In this document: in pieces, positions 8,987 through 18,255 of the stretch
Position numbering within the stretch: the stretch's first letter is position 1
Layout of the letters: every line of letters begins with the position of its first letter
NCBI GenBank assembly: GCA_018647265.1
Contig: JABGTK010000115.1
Span: forward strand, 1 to 38,237
Length of the DNA: 38,237 nucleotides
Direction: 5' to 3'
Source: Candidatus Neomarinimicrobiota bacterium
GTDB lineage: Bacteria; Fidelibacterota; Marinisomatia; Marinisomatales; TCS55
Position numbers and translations under genes: made by a program
Notes under the pieces: model-generated
What the model was told of the DNA's origin: nothing
What the model saw: the letters and a program-made list of their open reading frames with translations, nothing else
The model's database searches: none

Positions 8987-9682
8987 TTATGCCTCTTCTG
9001 CAAATGAATGTTTAGCCCAATCGACTTCATCAGGATCTTCGTGGATTTTATCCTTCAAAGCCCATACCCCTAGGTAAAACAATGGTGTATCCAATAATGC
9101 CACCAATACCTTGAACATAAATCCGTTAGCCAATAAGGGCCAGAATCTTACCCAATCTATGGCGCCGGCCGTACATAACAGAATCAATACGGCTGATGTA
9201 TCCACCAATTGGGAGACGATTGTTGAACCATTATTCCTTAGCCAAAGATGTTTTCCTTTGGTGAGCCTTTTCCAAAAATGAAATATTCTGATGTCAATAT
9301 ATTGGGCCGCTAAATAAGCCACCATGGATGCAAATACTGCCGGTCCAAATAATCCAAATACTTTTGTGAATGTTTCATCTCCCACCGGGGACCATTCGGT
9401 TTGGGGCACAAAGTTGGCAAGGATAACGACACCCATAACAAATACAGAAGCCACCAATCCCGATAACACAACCTGGTTGGCTTTCTTTTTTCCGTACAAT
9501 TCTGAAATGAGATCCGTGACCAAGAATGTAACCGGATAGGGAAGTATGCCTACGGACAATTCAAAAGTATAAAGGCCGAACGGTGTCCATGTAAAAAATT
9601 TTTGGAAGATAAGGTTTGCGCTAATCAGTGAGGCAATAAAGATGCCCGTCAAAATGAGGAAAAGTCGGTTTTTAAAGTCCAT
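8987..9682 (-). CDS. yhhQ: Queuosine precursor transporter, YhhQ/VUT family
   Basis: A 231-residue polytopic membrane protein with about six hydrophobic segments. One of them starts at about residue 8 ([19 protein letters not shown]). The family-typical [20 protein letters not shown] follows at about 48-67, and [20 protein letters not shown] with [14 protein letters not shown] come later. These match PF02592 (VUT family), members of which import preQ0, preQ1 or queuine. Its gene overlaps the QueD-like gene by one base (TAATG) and precedes folE, which supports a queuosine-related role. No other queuosine genes (queC, queE, queF, tgt) are in the window. Confidence 0.85.
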   Translation of the reverse strand: MDFKNRLFLILTGIFIASLISANLIFQKFFTWTPFGLYTFELSVGILPYPVTFLVTDLISELYGKKKANQVVLSGLVASVFVMGVVILANFVPQTEWSPVGDETFTKVFGLFGPAVFASMVAYLAAQYIDIRIFHFWKRLTKGKHLWLRNNGSTIVSQLVDTSAVLILLCTAGAIDWVRFWPLLANGFMFKVLVALLDTPLFYLGVWALKDKIHEDPDEVDWAKHSFAEEA

Positions 9683-10101
9683 TAACTCGCGGAGCTCGGA
9701 CCGTAATAATCAGTAAAAATAGTGGGTGTTTCCCGGAGTCGAATTCTATGTAGTTTGGCCCCTTTCAATCGGGGGGCAATCTGTTCCCAAATGAACTGAA
9801 CCAAGTTTTCAGAACTGGGCTGTTTATCCTTGAACCAATCCACTTCTTTTTCAATTTGGCTATGATCCAATATATCGATTACATGTGTTTCAACAATTTT
9901 CTTCAAGTGGCCCAAGTCAACAATGAATCCTGTTTCGGGATTAATCTCACCGGTCACCATGACCTCTAATGTATAGTTATGTCCATGGACTTTTGAATCG
10001 GGACCAAACACATCCCAGTTTTTTTCATCCGTCCAGTCCCCATGACCGTATTGATGGGCGGCGTTGAAATAGAAAACTTTGGTTAAATAGGGATTGTTCA
10101 T
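9682..10101 (-). CDS. 6-pyruvoyl-tetrahydropterin synthase / QueD family enzyme without the usual cysteine
   Basis: A 139-residue protein of the PTPS/QueD fold that acts on dihydroneopterin triphosphate. Zinc ligands are His16 (FNAAH), His39 and His41 (VHGHNY). The other catalytic residues are visible: Asp79-His80 (LDHSQ), Glu98 (SSENL) and Glu124 (RETPT). QueD enzymes carry a nucleophilic Cys four residues before HGH (CxxxHGH). Here that position is Asp35 (DSKVHGH), and there is no cysteine anywhere in the protein. Acidic replacement at this site is known in the folate-route PTPS-III type, which uses Glu. The product may therefore not be 6-carboxytetrahydropterin. It is first in an operon with a queuosine-type transporter and folE. 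No clear Shine-Dalgarno sequence precedes the ATG. Confidence 0.88.
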   Translation of the reverse strand: MNNPYLTKVFYFNAAHQYGHGDWTDEKNWDVFGPDSKVHGHNYTLEVMVTGEINPETGFIVDLGHLKKIVETHVIDILDHSQIEKEVDWFKDKQPSSENLVQFIWEQIAPRLKGAKLHRIRLRETPTIFTDYYGPSSAS

Positions 10102-10137
10102 TTTTTTATTGTATGCTACAAATATTATTGAAGGTAT

Positions 10138-10165
10138 AATTTAGGCTATTGCCCTCTGTGGACAA
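10138..10165 (-). promoter_or_regulatory. Candidate promoter of the queD-like/folE/lpd operon
   Basis: On the minus strand, TTGTCC (10160-10165) and TAAATT (10138-10143) are 16 nt apart, about 37 nt upstream of the first gene and just after the likely terminator of the preceding operon. Each box is an imperfect sigma70 match. Position supports it more than sequence does. Confidence 0.3.
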
Positions 10166-10186
10166 AAGGATTATGGTTACAATTTA

Positions 10187-10213
10187 AAAGAAAAACGTCT
10201 CAGAAATTCTGAG
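10187..10213 (-). terminator. Likely intrinsic terminator of the branched-chain amino acid operon
   Basis: On the minus strand, CTCAGAATTTCTGAG (10199-10213) folds as a perfect 6-bp stem with a 3-nt loop. It is followed by ACG and a T-rich tail TTTTTCTTTT down to 10186. It lies about 60 nt after the cimA stop and before the next operon's putative promoter. The stem is short and only moderately GC-rich, so efficiency may be modest. Confidence 0.6.
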
Positions 10214-10273
10214 CATTTATTTTCCGACAATCATCCATGTTTGTCGTTGTTATATACGAAGCCTTAGGAATCG

Positions 10274-11902
10274 TCAAACAGGGATGTTTGACGGACCGGC
10301 TAATTCTTCAACTCTAGAATTAAGTACTTTTTTGTCTATTGTATTAAATAACCGATAATTAAAACTATCTCTTAACGCCTGCCAACTGGCTTCAATGATA
10401 TTTTCTGAAACGCCTACAGTTGACCACGATTCTTCTCCATCACTACTTTCAATCAACACACGAACCTTCGATTCGGTGCCGGCGCGCTCATCCAAAACAC
10501 GCACTTTATAATCCACCAGTTTTACGTCATCGATTTCAGGGTAAAATCGAACCAATGCTTTTTTAAGCGCCAGATTTAATGCATTTACAGGCCCGACGCC
10601 GTCGGCAATTGTATGTTCAATTTCTCCATCTACAATTACTTTCAGCATCGCATCAGCACGCTTGTGCCCATCCTCATCATAATTCACATTGATGCGTGAA
10701 TCCAATACATCAAAGAATGGTTTATAAGCGCCTAACTCTTCTTGTAGAATTAGTTCAAATGATGCTTCCGCTCCATCAAACTGGTATCCCGCATGTTCCA
10801 AAGACTTTATCCGATCCACAACCTTTTTGGTGAGTGCTTTGTCTCCATTGAGACGCACCCCCAGCTCCGATGCTTTATAGCGGACGTTACTCTGTCCGGA
10901 AAGGTCAGAAACCAAAACGCGTCTTTGGGCCCCCACTATTTCCGGTTCAATATGTTCATACATGGCGCTATTTTTCAGGACGGCACTTACATGAATGCCA
11001 CCCTTATGGGCGAAGGCAGATCGGCCCACATATGCCGCCCGCTGATCCGGTGCCAAATTCATCACCTCCGATACATAATGAGATAAAGAAGAAAGTTTGG
11101 ATAAATCTAAATTTTGGACCGGTTTCAAACCCAGTTTCAAAACGAGATTAGGAATAATACTCATAAGGTTGGCATTCCCACAGCGTTCACCCAATCCATT
11201 AATCGTCCCTTGCACATGACCCACCCCAGCCTCAACGGCTACCAAAGTATTAGCCACCGCCATTTCACTATCATTATGGGCATGAACACCTAAGGGGGCG
11301 CTGATGGTTTTCTTAGTGGTTGAAATAATCTGAGAAATTTCTGAAGGTAGTGAACCACCATTGGTGTCACATAATACGACAGTGTCGGCTCCAGCTTTCT
11401 CGGCTGCTTTTACCATACGGAGTGCAAATTCAGAATCATCTTTATATCCATCGAAGAAATGTTCTGCATCAAAAATGACATGGCGTCCTTCAGATTTTAA
11501 GAATCGAATGGATTCATAGATTAATGCTTCATTCTCTGATTCATCCAGTTCCAATCCAATTTCAGAATGAAGTTTCCATGATTTGCCAAATAATGAAACT
11601 ACGGATGTTTCAGCCACTAACATGGCATTCAGGTTGGCATCTGATTTTACTTTATCAGGGAAACGGGCTGTGGAACCAAAAGCACAAATTCGTGCAACCT
11701 CTAATTTTTCTTCCCGAATCCGTTTAAAAAATGCTTCATCCTTTGGATTACTCCCGGGCCATCCTCCTTCGATAAAATCTACCCCAAATTCATCAAGACG
11801 TAACGCAATTCTGATTTTATCCTCAACGGAAAGGTTAACGCCCTCTCCTTGGGTTCCATCTCTTAAAGTGGTATCAAATATTTCAAATATTCTTGGTTTC
11901 AT
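10274..11902 (-). CDS. cimA: (R)-citramalate synthase
   Basis: Condenses pyruvate with acetyl-CoA to (R)-citramalate, the first step of a threonine-independent route to 2-oxobutyrate and isoleucine. It is 542 residues long. The DRE-TIM barrel opens with [17 protein letters not shown], and metal-binding HxH is in VHAHNDSEMAVANT. A C-terminal LeuA allosteric dimer domain starts at about residue 385. The GTQGEGV and DFIEGGWPGSNPKD features separate the CimA branch from true 2-isopropylmalate synthase, which is also present nearby. It overlaps the leuD stop by one base. LeuC, LeuD and LeuB can process citramalate as well, so the operon serves both isoleucine and leucine. Confidence 0.92.
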   Translation of the reverse strand: MKPRIFEIFDTTLRDGTQGEGVNLSVEDKIRIALRLDEFGVDFIEGGWPGSNPKDEAFFKRIREEKLEVARICAFGSTARFPDKVKSDANLNAMLVAETSVVSLFGKSWKLHSEIGLELDESENEALIYESIRFLKSEGRHVIFDAEHFFDGYKDDSEFALRMVKAAEKAGADTVVLCDTNGGSLPSEISQIISTTKKTISAPLGVHAHNDSEMAVANTLVAVEAGVGHVQGTINGLGERCGNANLMSIIPNLVLKLGLKPVQNLDLSKLSSLSHYVSEVMNLAPDQRAAYVGRSAFAHKGGIHVSAVLKNSAMYEHIEPEIVGAQRRVLVSDLSGQSNVRYKASELGVRLNGDKALTKKVVDRIKSLEHAGYQFDGAEASFELILQEELGAYKPFFDVLDSRINVNYDEDGHKRADAMLKVIVDGEIEHTIADGVGPVNALNLALKKALVRFYPEIDDVKLVDYKVRVLDERAGTESKVRVLIESSDGEESWSTVGVSENIIEASWQALRDSFNYRLFNTIDKKVLNSRVEELAGPSNIPV

Positions 11903-12552
11903 CAGAGAACCAAATCCTCAAATACCCATGGATTAAAATTCCGGTGCTTTTCTTCGAAAGATTGAATTTTATCTTTCATTCCCATTGTTTGATCTATTTC
12001 ATCTAAACCATGCAAGAGACAGAGTTTTTTATATTCATCAATTTCAAATGAAATGGATTCACTATTGGAGTGTTGAATTGTTTGGTCTTTCAGATTAATC
12101 GCCAATTCAAATCCAGTAGTTTGATCAACAGTTTGAAAAAGTTCATCAACTTGAAAATCACTTAATACAATGGGCAGCAATCCATTTTTGAAACAGTTAT
12201 TGTAGAAAATGTCCGCAAAACTGGGGCCAATGATGACACGGAAACCATAATCTTGAATGGCCCATGGGGCATGCTCACGACTGGAGCCGCAACCATAATT
12301 TTCTCTCGTTAATAAAATCGAAGCGCCTTGGTAGCGATCCTGGTTTAAGACAAAATCCGGATTCAATGGTCGATTTTTACAGGGCATTCCCGGTTCACCC
12401 TTGTCCAAATAACGCCATTCATCAAAAAGGTTGGGACCAAATCCAGTCCGTTTGATTGATTTCAAAAACTGCTTCGGAATGATGGCGTCCGTATCCACAT
12501 TGGGACGATCGATAGGCGCAACTAATCCAGTAAAATTTAAAAATTTATCCAT
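11902..12552 (-). CDS. leuD: 3-isopropylmalate dehydratase small subunit
   Basis: Swivel-domain subunit that joins LeuC to isomerise 2-isopropylmalate to 3-isopropylmalate, and likely citramalate to 3-methylmalate. At 216 residues it is slightly longer than many LeuD proteins. It has the family opening [20 protein letters not shown] at about 12-31 and the substrate-contact segment [18 protein letters not shown] near 87-104. It follows leuC by two bases and overlaps cimA by one, keeping the two subunits in equal supply. Confidence 0.95.
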   Translation of the reverse strand: MDKFLNFTGLVAPIDRPNVDTDAIIPKQFLKSIKRTGFGPNLFDEWRYLDKGEPGMPCKNRPLNPDFVLNQDRYQGASILLTRENYGCGSSREHAPWAIQDYGFRVIIGPSFADIFYNNCFKNGLLPIVLSDFQVDELFQTVDQTTGFELAINLKDQTIQHSNSESISFEIDEYKKLCLLHGLDEIDQTMGMKDKIQSFEEKHRNFNPWVFEDLVL

Positions 12553-12554
12553 AA

Positions 12555-13949
12555 TTATAACGCCTTCAGCATTTCTCTTACATCAACAAAATGGCCGTGA
12601 ACAGCGGCAGCGGCTGCCATGATTGGACTCACCAAATGGGTGCGTCCCCCTTGTCCTTGTCGTCCTTCGAAATTTCTATTGGATGTAGAAGCACATCGCT
12701 CCCCCGGTTCCAGTCGATCAGCATTCATGGCTAAACACATGGAGCACCCCGGTTCACGCCATTCGAATCCAGCATCCACAAATACTTTGTCCAGTCCCTC
12801 AGATTCAGCTTGATTTTTCACTTCTCCTGATCCGGGAACAACCATAGCCAACTTGATTGTTTCGGCCACCTTTTTTCCCTTTACAATTTGGGCTGCGGCA
12901 CGCAAATCCTCAATGCGAGAATTGGTGCAAGAACCAATAAACACCTTATCCAATTTATAATCGGACAATGAGCCACCATCAGAAAGTCCCATATAATCCA
13001 GTGCATTTTCAATACCATTTTGGCCGGTCATTGGTATGGCTTCACCTACGTCCAGTCCCATCTCTGGGGATGTGCCCCAAGTGATTTGGGGTATAATGCC
13101 GTCCGCATCCAATTCGATAATAGTGTCGAATTTGGCATCTGTATCCGAAGAAAGTGTTTTCCAATAAGTCACAGCCAAAACTAATTGAGTGCCCTTTGGG
13201 GCAAAAGGCCGACCTTTTACATATTCAATTGTTTTTGCGTCGACAGCAATAAGCCCTGCACGGGCACCAGCTTCGATGGCCATATTACATACTGTCATCC
13301 GCTCTTCGATTGATAAAGCTTGAATCGTTTCTCCTGCGAATTCAATGGTATGACCCGTGCCGCCTGCAGTGCCAATTTTTTTAATAATGGCCAAAACCAA
13401 ATCCTTGGCGGTCACCCCTTTTTGCAAATCTCCATCTACCTTTATCAACATATTTTTGTATTTGCGCTGAACTAGACATTGGGTAGCCATAACGTGTTCC
13501 ACTTCAGATGTACCTATTCCAAAAGCTAAAGCACCTAAAGCACCATGCGTGGCCGTGTGTGAATCACCACATACGATAGTCATCCCCGGCAAGGTTGCAC
13601 CCTGCTCAGGCCCCACCACATGAACGATTCCTTGGCGGTCATCATCCATGGGAATATAGGGTACACCGAAGTATTTACAGTTTTCTACCAATGTATCAAC
13701 TTGTAGGGCAGAAATAGGGTCTGCAATTCCTTGCTCTCGATTCTTAGTTGGAATGTTATGATCCGCCACCGCAAGATTTGCTGATGTCCGCCATGGTTTT
13801 CGATTGGCCAAGCGAAGTCCTTCAAAAGCTTGAGGCGAGGTTACTTCATGAATTAACTGACGATCAATATACAGCAGTGCATTCCCATTGTCGTCTTCGT
13901 GGACCAAATGAGCATCCCACAATTTATCATATAGTGTTTTTCCCGTCAT
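12555..13949 (-). CDS. leuC: 3-isopropylmalate dehydratase large subunit
   Basis: Aconitase-family subunit that carries the 4Fe-4S cluster of isopropylmalate isomerase. It is 464 residues, normal for the bacterial heterodimeric type. Landmarks are [20 protein letters not shown] in the first third, [13 protein letters not shown] with one cluster cysteine, and [11 protein letters not shown] with the other two. The end [16 protein letters not shown] is also typical. It sits two bases after leuA and two bases before leuD. Confidence 0.96.
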   Translation of the reverse strand: MTGKTLYDKLWDAHLVHEDDNGNALLYIDRQLIHEVTSPQAFEGLRLANRKPWRTSANLAVADHNIPTKNREQGIADPISALQVDTLVENCKYFGVPYIPMDDDRQGIVHVVGPEQGATLPGMTIVCGDSHTATHGALGALAFGIGTSEVEHVMATQCLVQRKYKNMLIKVDGDLQKGVTAKDLVLAIIKKIGTAGGTGHTIEFAGETIQALSIEERMTVCNMAIEAGARAGLIAVDAKTIEYVKGRPFAPKGTQLVLAVTYWKTLSSDTDAKFDTIIELDADGIIPQITWGTSPEMGLDVGEAIPMTGQNGIENALDYMGLSDGGSLSDYKLDKVFIGSCTNSRIEDLRAAAQIVKGKKVAETIKLAMVVPGSGEVKNQAESEGLDKVFVDAGFEWREPGCSMCLAMNADRLEPGERCASTSNRNFEGRQGQGGRTHLVSPIMAAAAAVHGHFVDVREMLKAL

Positions 13950-13951
13950 GT

Positions 13952-15520
13952 TTATGGTGCTGTCACAGCAGCAAGAAGTTCATTCACTTCGCTCTGAATG
14001 CTGTATTCATTAATGGCCTGTAGATATGCTTTGGCACTGGCTTCAACAATATCTGTAGAAACGCCGCGGCCGGAGAAAGATTGTTCACCATTTTTCAAAC
14101 GGAGATGCGCTTCACCTTGGGCAGACCGCCCAACAGTTACGGAGCGTACTTGGTAAGATTCAATGTGGAATTTCGAATTCAACGCACGATCAATGGCATT
14201 GAAACAGGCATCCACCGGACCATCGCCCGTAGCAGATTCTTCCACCAATCTATCGTCAGACTTGATTCGAACTGTTGCAGTTGGAATTGTTGTTGTTCCA
14301 AGATTAACGTGAAGATAATCCAGGAAATGGCGGTAATCTTTTTGGACCACTTCTTGACCCATTAGGAGGCGCAGGTCGTCGTCAAATACTTCTTTTTTCT
14401 TATCGGCCAATTCCAGGAACCGTTGATATACCGAATTCAGCTCTTCCTCTGATGGATCAAACCCAATGGCTTTCAGACGAGAATCCAATCCATGACGACC
14501 AGAATGTCGGCCCAAAATAATTTTAGACTCATGGACTCCCACTTCTTCTGGATTAATAATTTCGTAGGTTTTGTTATCTTTCAACATACCATCCTGGTGA
14601 ATACCCGATTCATGGGCAAACGCATTATCACCCACAATAGCCTTGTTAGGTTGAACAACCATACCCGTAAATGAAGACACCATACGACTGGCGTTAAATA
14701 TCTCGGATGTATTTATTTTTGTTTCCACATCCCATAAATCTTCACGGACTGCAAGGGCCATGACAATTTCTTCCAAGGATGCATTCCCTGCTCTTTCACC
14801 AATACCATTGATGGTACATTCCACTTGGCGGGCACCGTTGGTTATGGCAGAAAGGGAGTTGGCTACGGCCAATCCCAGATCATTATGGCAATGGACACTA
14901 ATTACCGCTTGATCAATATTGCTAACGCGCCGTTTTAATTCGGCAATTTTTTCACCAAACTCTAAGGGCATAGTATATCCAGTTGTATCTGGAATATTCA
15001 CCGTTGTGGCACCGGCAGCGATGACTGCTTCTACAATTTCAGATAAATATCCAATATCGGTTCGTCCCGCATCTTCCGGGGAAAATTCCACATCATCTGT
15101 AAATGTTTTGGCTAATGCCACCGCATCACAAGAAATTTTTAAAATATGCTGACGTTTTTCTTCCAGAGTTTTTCCGTAACGGTCGCTGCCGAATTTTCCC
15201 ATCATATGGATATCCGATGTGCCTGCAAAAGTATGGATTCGAAATGTTTCTGCATGCTTCAAAGCATCATAAGCAGCTTTCACATCTTTATCAACAGTTC
15301 GGGCCAACCCGGCCACCACCGTATCCACAGCATCGGCGATACGCTGTACCGCATCAAATTGCACTTTGGATGATACGGGGTATCCTGCTTCAATTACATC
15401 CACATTCAGTTTATTCAATTGCTTAGCGATCTCAATTTTTTCCACCAAGTTAAGAGAGCAACCGGGCGCTTGTTCCCCATCCCTGAGCGTTGTGTCAAAA
15501 ATAACAATTTTATCCTTCAT
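13952..15520 (-). CDS. leuA: 2-isopropylmalate synthase
   Basis: First committed step of leucine synthesis: acetyl-CoA plus 2-oxoisovalerate. It is 522 residues long. The catalytic barrel opens with [17 protein letters not shown], and metal-binding HxH lies in [31 protein letters not shown] is in the subdomain, and a C-terminal regulatory domain starts at about 390 and should give leucine feedback. Its start overlaps the end of leuB by 11 nt. It is distinct from the CimA paralogue at the end of the same operon. Confidence 0.95.
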   Translation of the reverse strand: MKDKIVIFDTTLRDGEQAPGCSLNLVEKIEIAKQLNKLNVDVIEAGYPVSSKVQFDAVQRIADAVDTVVAGLARTVDKDVKAAYDALKHAETFRIHTFAGTSDIHMMGKFGSDRYGKTLEEKRQHILKISCDAVALAKTFTDDVEFSPEDAGRTDIGYLSEIVEAVIAAGATTVNIPDTTGYTMPLEFGEKIAELKRRVSNIDQAVISVHCHNDLGLAVANSLSAITNGARQVECTINGIGERAGNASLEEIVMALAVREDLWDVETKINTSEIFNASRMVSSFTGMVVQPNKAIVGDNAFAHESGIHQDGMLKDNKTYEIINPEEVGVHESKIILGRHSGRHGLDSRLKAIGFDPSEEELNSVYQRFLELADKKKEVFDDDLRLLMGQEVVQKDYRHFLDYLHVNLGTTTIPTATVRIKSDDRLVEESATGDGPVDACFNAIDRALNSKFHIESYQVRSVTVGRSAQGEAHLRLKNGEQSFSGRGVSTDIVEASAKAYLQAINEYSIQSEVNELLAAVTAP

Positions 15521-16619
15521 AAGACATCCTTACCATTTCAATAATTGAATCAGATTTGTCGGCGCATTTTTCCAAGATAAGATCACGCATACCGGTTGTA
15601 CTTACTACGGAGGTATTGCGGGTGGCAATATCTTCCGTGCGAAAACCAAGTTCCAGCACTTCACTTATGGCATCATAGATCATGGTCGCTGCATCGGGTA
15701 AGTCAAATGTGTAATCCAGCATCATGGCGACAGAACCAATCATGGCCAATGGATTGGCCCGATTTTGTCCGGCGATCTCAGGCGCAGTTCCGTGGACCGG
15801 TTCATAGAGTGAATGTTTTTCTCCAAGACTTGCAGATGGGAGCATTCCCAGGCTTCCCGTGACCATAGCAGAAATATCACTAAGAATATCGCCAAATAAA
15901 TTTTGGGTCACAATTACATCAAACTGTTTGGGATCCCGCACCAATTGCATGGCGGCATTATCCACATACATCTCGTTCAGAAAAACATCGGGATATTCTT
16001 TGTGGACTTCTTCAACAACATCCCGCCAGAATTGAGAACTTTCTAACACATTAGCTTTATGAACAGAAGTGACTCTGTTATCCCGTTTTCGTGCCAATTC
16101 AAACGCGGAGCGGGCAATACGTTCAACTTCTTTTCGTGAATAAGTGAGTGTATTCCATCCTTTATTTTTATCCATACCACGCGGTTTTCCGAAATAGATT
16201 CCACCGGTTAATTCACGCACAACCATTACATCCGCTTTTCGAATTACGCTGGGACGTAGGGAAGATGCTTCTAAAAGAGCATTGTATATTTTGGCGGGAC
16301 GAAGATTGGCATAAAGTCCTAAGGATTCTCGCAACTTCAAAAGGCCTTGTTCCGGTTTATTCTCATGGGGCTGTGAATCCCATTTGGGTCCACCCACTGC
16401 GCCCAAAAGTACAGCGTCGGATTTTTTGCATTTTTCCAATGTTTCGTCCGTCACCGGTACACCATGTTTATCAATGGAACAGCCGCCGAATAATGCTTCT
16501 TCATAATCAAACTGCACACTGAATTCCTGGCCGACCAAATCTAAAACCTGAAGTGCCGGATCCATAATTTCTGGACCAATGCCATCCCCCGGTAAAACAG
16601 TTAATTGATAGGATTTCAT
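15510..16619 (-). CDS. leuB: 3-isopropylmalate dehydrogenase
   Basis: NAD-dependent oxidative decarboxylase giving 4-methyl-2-oxopentanoate. It likely also makes 2-oxobutyrate from 3-methylmalate in the citramalate route. It is 369 residues with LPGDGIGPEIM at the N-terminus, LLGAVGGPKWD, and the substrate arginines in LRESLGLYANLRPAK. VRELTGGIYFGKPRG, then NLFGDILSDISAMVTGSLGM and HGTAPEIAGQ follow. A good AAGGA ribosome-binding site precedes the ATG. Confidence 0.96.
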   Translation of the reverse strand: MKSYQLTVLPGDGIGPEIMDPALQVLDLVGQEFSVQFDYEEALFGGCSIDKHGVPVTDETLEKCKKSDAVLLGAVGGPKWDSQPHENKPEQGLLKLRESLGLYANLRPAKIYNALLEASSLRPSVIRKADVMVVRELTGGIYFGKPRGMDKNKGWNTLTYSRKEVERIARSAFELARKRDNRVTSVHKANVLESSQFWRDVVEEVHKEYPDVFLNEMYVDNAAMQLVRDPKQFDVIVTQNLFGDILSDISAMVTGSLGMLPSASLGEKHSLYEPVHGTAPEIAGQNRANPLAMIGSVAMMLDYTFDLPDAATMIYDAISEVLELGFRTEDIATRNTSVVSTTGMRDLILEKCADKSDSIIEMVRMSYEG

Positions 16620-16634
16620 AATACTATTCCTTAT

Positions 16635-17678
16635 TTAAATATTTTCCGGTCTTAATGGGCGCAACTGTTTCCCCGCCTGCCACATTTCCTGGTTATTTAC
16701 TTCCGCCAATTCTTTTTCCAATTGTTCGCGGTAGTCCGGCTTAGAGTTTGTTTCAATAGAGATTCGGGCTTCTTCGCCGCTCAATACACTTTGGTAACAT
16801 TCTTCAATAACAGGTTTAATGGAATCTTTGAATTTTGGTGCCCAATCTAATGCGCCGCGCTGAGCTGTGGTGGAACAGTTGGCATACATCCAGTCCATAC
16901 CTTTTTCAGCCACCAATGGATATAAACTCTGGAGTGCTTCTTCAATCGTTTCATTATAGGCTTCCGATGGTGAATGACCATGTTCTCTTAATACTTCATA
17001 TTGTGCCAAAAAGGCACCTTGCAGTAGTCCCATTAAAACACATCGTTCACCAGTTAGATCGCTATGAACTTCCTTTTCAAAAGTAGTTTCAAACAAATGG
17101 CCTGAACCAAATGCAAAGGCAGTGGCAATACAGCGGTCTTTCGCATTTCCTGTATAATCCTGATGAATGGCAAAGGATGCATTAATGCCCCGGCCATCCA
17201 GAAAATGGTTTCGAACAGTTAATCCACTCCCTTTTGGAGCAACAAGGATTACATCAATATTTTCCGGCGGAATGATATGGGTATCCTCATGGAAAACAAT
17301 ACCAAAACCGTGGGAAAAATATATGGCATCCCCCTCATCTAAATTGTCTTTTACCATGGGCCATAGCTGGATCTGGGCCGCATCGGAGATTAAAAACTGG
17401 ACGATGGATCCGCGCTTGGTCGCTTCTTCCAACTCAAATAAATTTTCACCTTCTACCCAGCCGTCAGCCAAGGCATTTTCCCAACTTTTACCACGGCGCA
17501 AACCAAGAATCACATTGAATCCCTGGTCACGCATATTGAGACCTTGCCCCCGCCCTTGGGGACCGTATCCCAGAATTGCAGTCACTTCTTTATCCAAAAT
17601 TTCTTTACACTTTTCTACAGGATAGTCGGATCGTTCTACGATTGTTTCACGGTGTCCATTAATGTTGATTTCTTTCAT
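16635..17678 (-). CDS. ilvC: Ketol-acid reductoisomerase, Bacteroidota-like class I
   Basis: Isomerises and reduces 2-acetolactate and 2-aceto-2-hydroxybutyrate. It is 347 residues long. The nucleotide-binding glycine motif is GYGPQGRGQGLNMRDQG rather than the common GYGSQGHAHALNLRDSG. A short specificity loop (LRRGKS) follows and should decide NADPH versus NADH. Catalytic segments include YFSHGFG, APKGSG, DLTGERCVLMG and a long C-terminal helical domain with CSTTAQRGALDW. The motif wording and length resemble Bacteroidota and plant or fungal forms more than the E. coli long form. It lies 13 nt after ilvN and 15 nt before leuB. Confidence 0.94.
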   Translation of the reverse strand: MKEININGHRETIVERSDYPVEKCKEILDKEVTAILGYGPQGRGQGLNMRDQGFNVILGLRRGKSWENALADGWVEGENLFELEEATKRGSIVQFLISDAAQIQLWPMVKDNLDEGDAIYFSHGFGIVFHEDTHIIPPENIDVILVAPKGSGLTVRNHFLDGRGINASFAIHQDYTGNAKDRCIATAFAFGSGHLFETTFEKEVHSDLTGERCVLMGLLQGAFLAQYEVLREHGHSPSEAYNETIEEALQSLYPLVAEKGMDWMYANCSTTAQRGALDWAPKFKDSIKPVIEECYQSVLSGEEARISIETNSKPDYREQLEKELAEVNNQEMWQAGKQLRPLRPENI

Positions 17679-17691
17679 GAGTTATATGTCC

Positions 17692-18255
17692 TTAGTTATG
17701 GTATGTATGGATTTGCTCCGGCTGCCAATTCACTTCTTCCGCCGTTGCGTTAATTTTTTCTGATAATACTTTATGGGTTCTACCTCGGCGCATGGATATT
17801 TTTCCTGTACGCATGATTTCGGTAATGTTGAATGGCTGTAATGCTTCAACCAATTCATCGATAACTTCTTTTTCGTCCGCCGTTTCAATGATGACTGTTT
17901 CAAGTCCCATATCAACGATGCGGGCACCAAATTTTTTCACCAGCAGATTAAGTTCATTTAATCGTTCGGGGCCGGCATGAACTTTGATGAAAATAAATTC
18001 CCGCGTAACACAAGCCAATTCAGAAACATCCTTCACTGCTACAACATTCACGAGGTTTAAAAGATTAAAATAGATATTACCTCTTTTACGTCTATCCACT
18101 TCATTGGCAACGATGGTCATGCGGCTAATGCCTTTTTTTTCACTCTTGCCAACCACAAGGCTATCAATATTAAAATTCCTTCGGCGGAATAAACTGGCAA
18201 TTCGGTTAAGTACACCTGGTTTATCTTCGACTAAGGCAATCAATGTCTGTTTCAT
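17692..18255 (-). CDS. ilvN: Acetolactate synthase small (regulatory) subunit
   Basis: Regulatory partner of IlvB that confers branched-chain amino acid feedback. The 187-residue protein has an N-terminal ACT domain (LVEDKPGVLNRIASLFRRRN at about 8-27, then FNIDSLVVGKS). A second ALS_ss domain covers about 85-165. A basic tail continues into a variable C-terminus. The start overlaps the ilvB stop by four bases (ATGA), which keeps subunit production coupled. Confidence 0.95.
   Translation of the reverse strand: MKQTLIALVEDKPGVLNRIASLFRRRNFNIDSLVVGKSEKKGISRMTIVANEVDRRKRGNIYFNLLNLVNVVAVKDVSELACVTREFIFIKVHAGPERLNELNLLVKKFGARIVDMGLETVIIETADEKEVIDELVEALQPFNITEIMRTGKISMRRGRTHKVLSEKINATAEEVNWQPEQIHTYHN

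Noticed and set aside
10102-10186. preQ1 riboswitch before the queD-like gene
   Set aside because: An AGAGGGC stretch is present, but the downstream pairing strand and A-rich tail of the preQ1 aptamer are not seen.
10272-10293. Perfect 8-bp inverted repeat CGTCAAAC/GTTTGACG around the cimA stop codon as a terminator
   Set aside because: It includes coding bases and has no T-run after it on the minus strand. The hairpin at 10199-10213 with a T-rich tail is a better terminator.
17167-17625. Plus-strand ORF of 152 codons opposite ilvC, and other plus-strand ORFs over 100 codons
   Set aside because: All lie antisense to well-identified genes, have low-complexity or family-less translations, and lack ribosome-binding sites.
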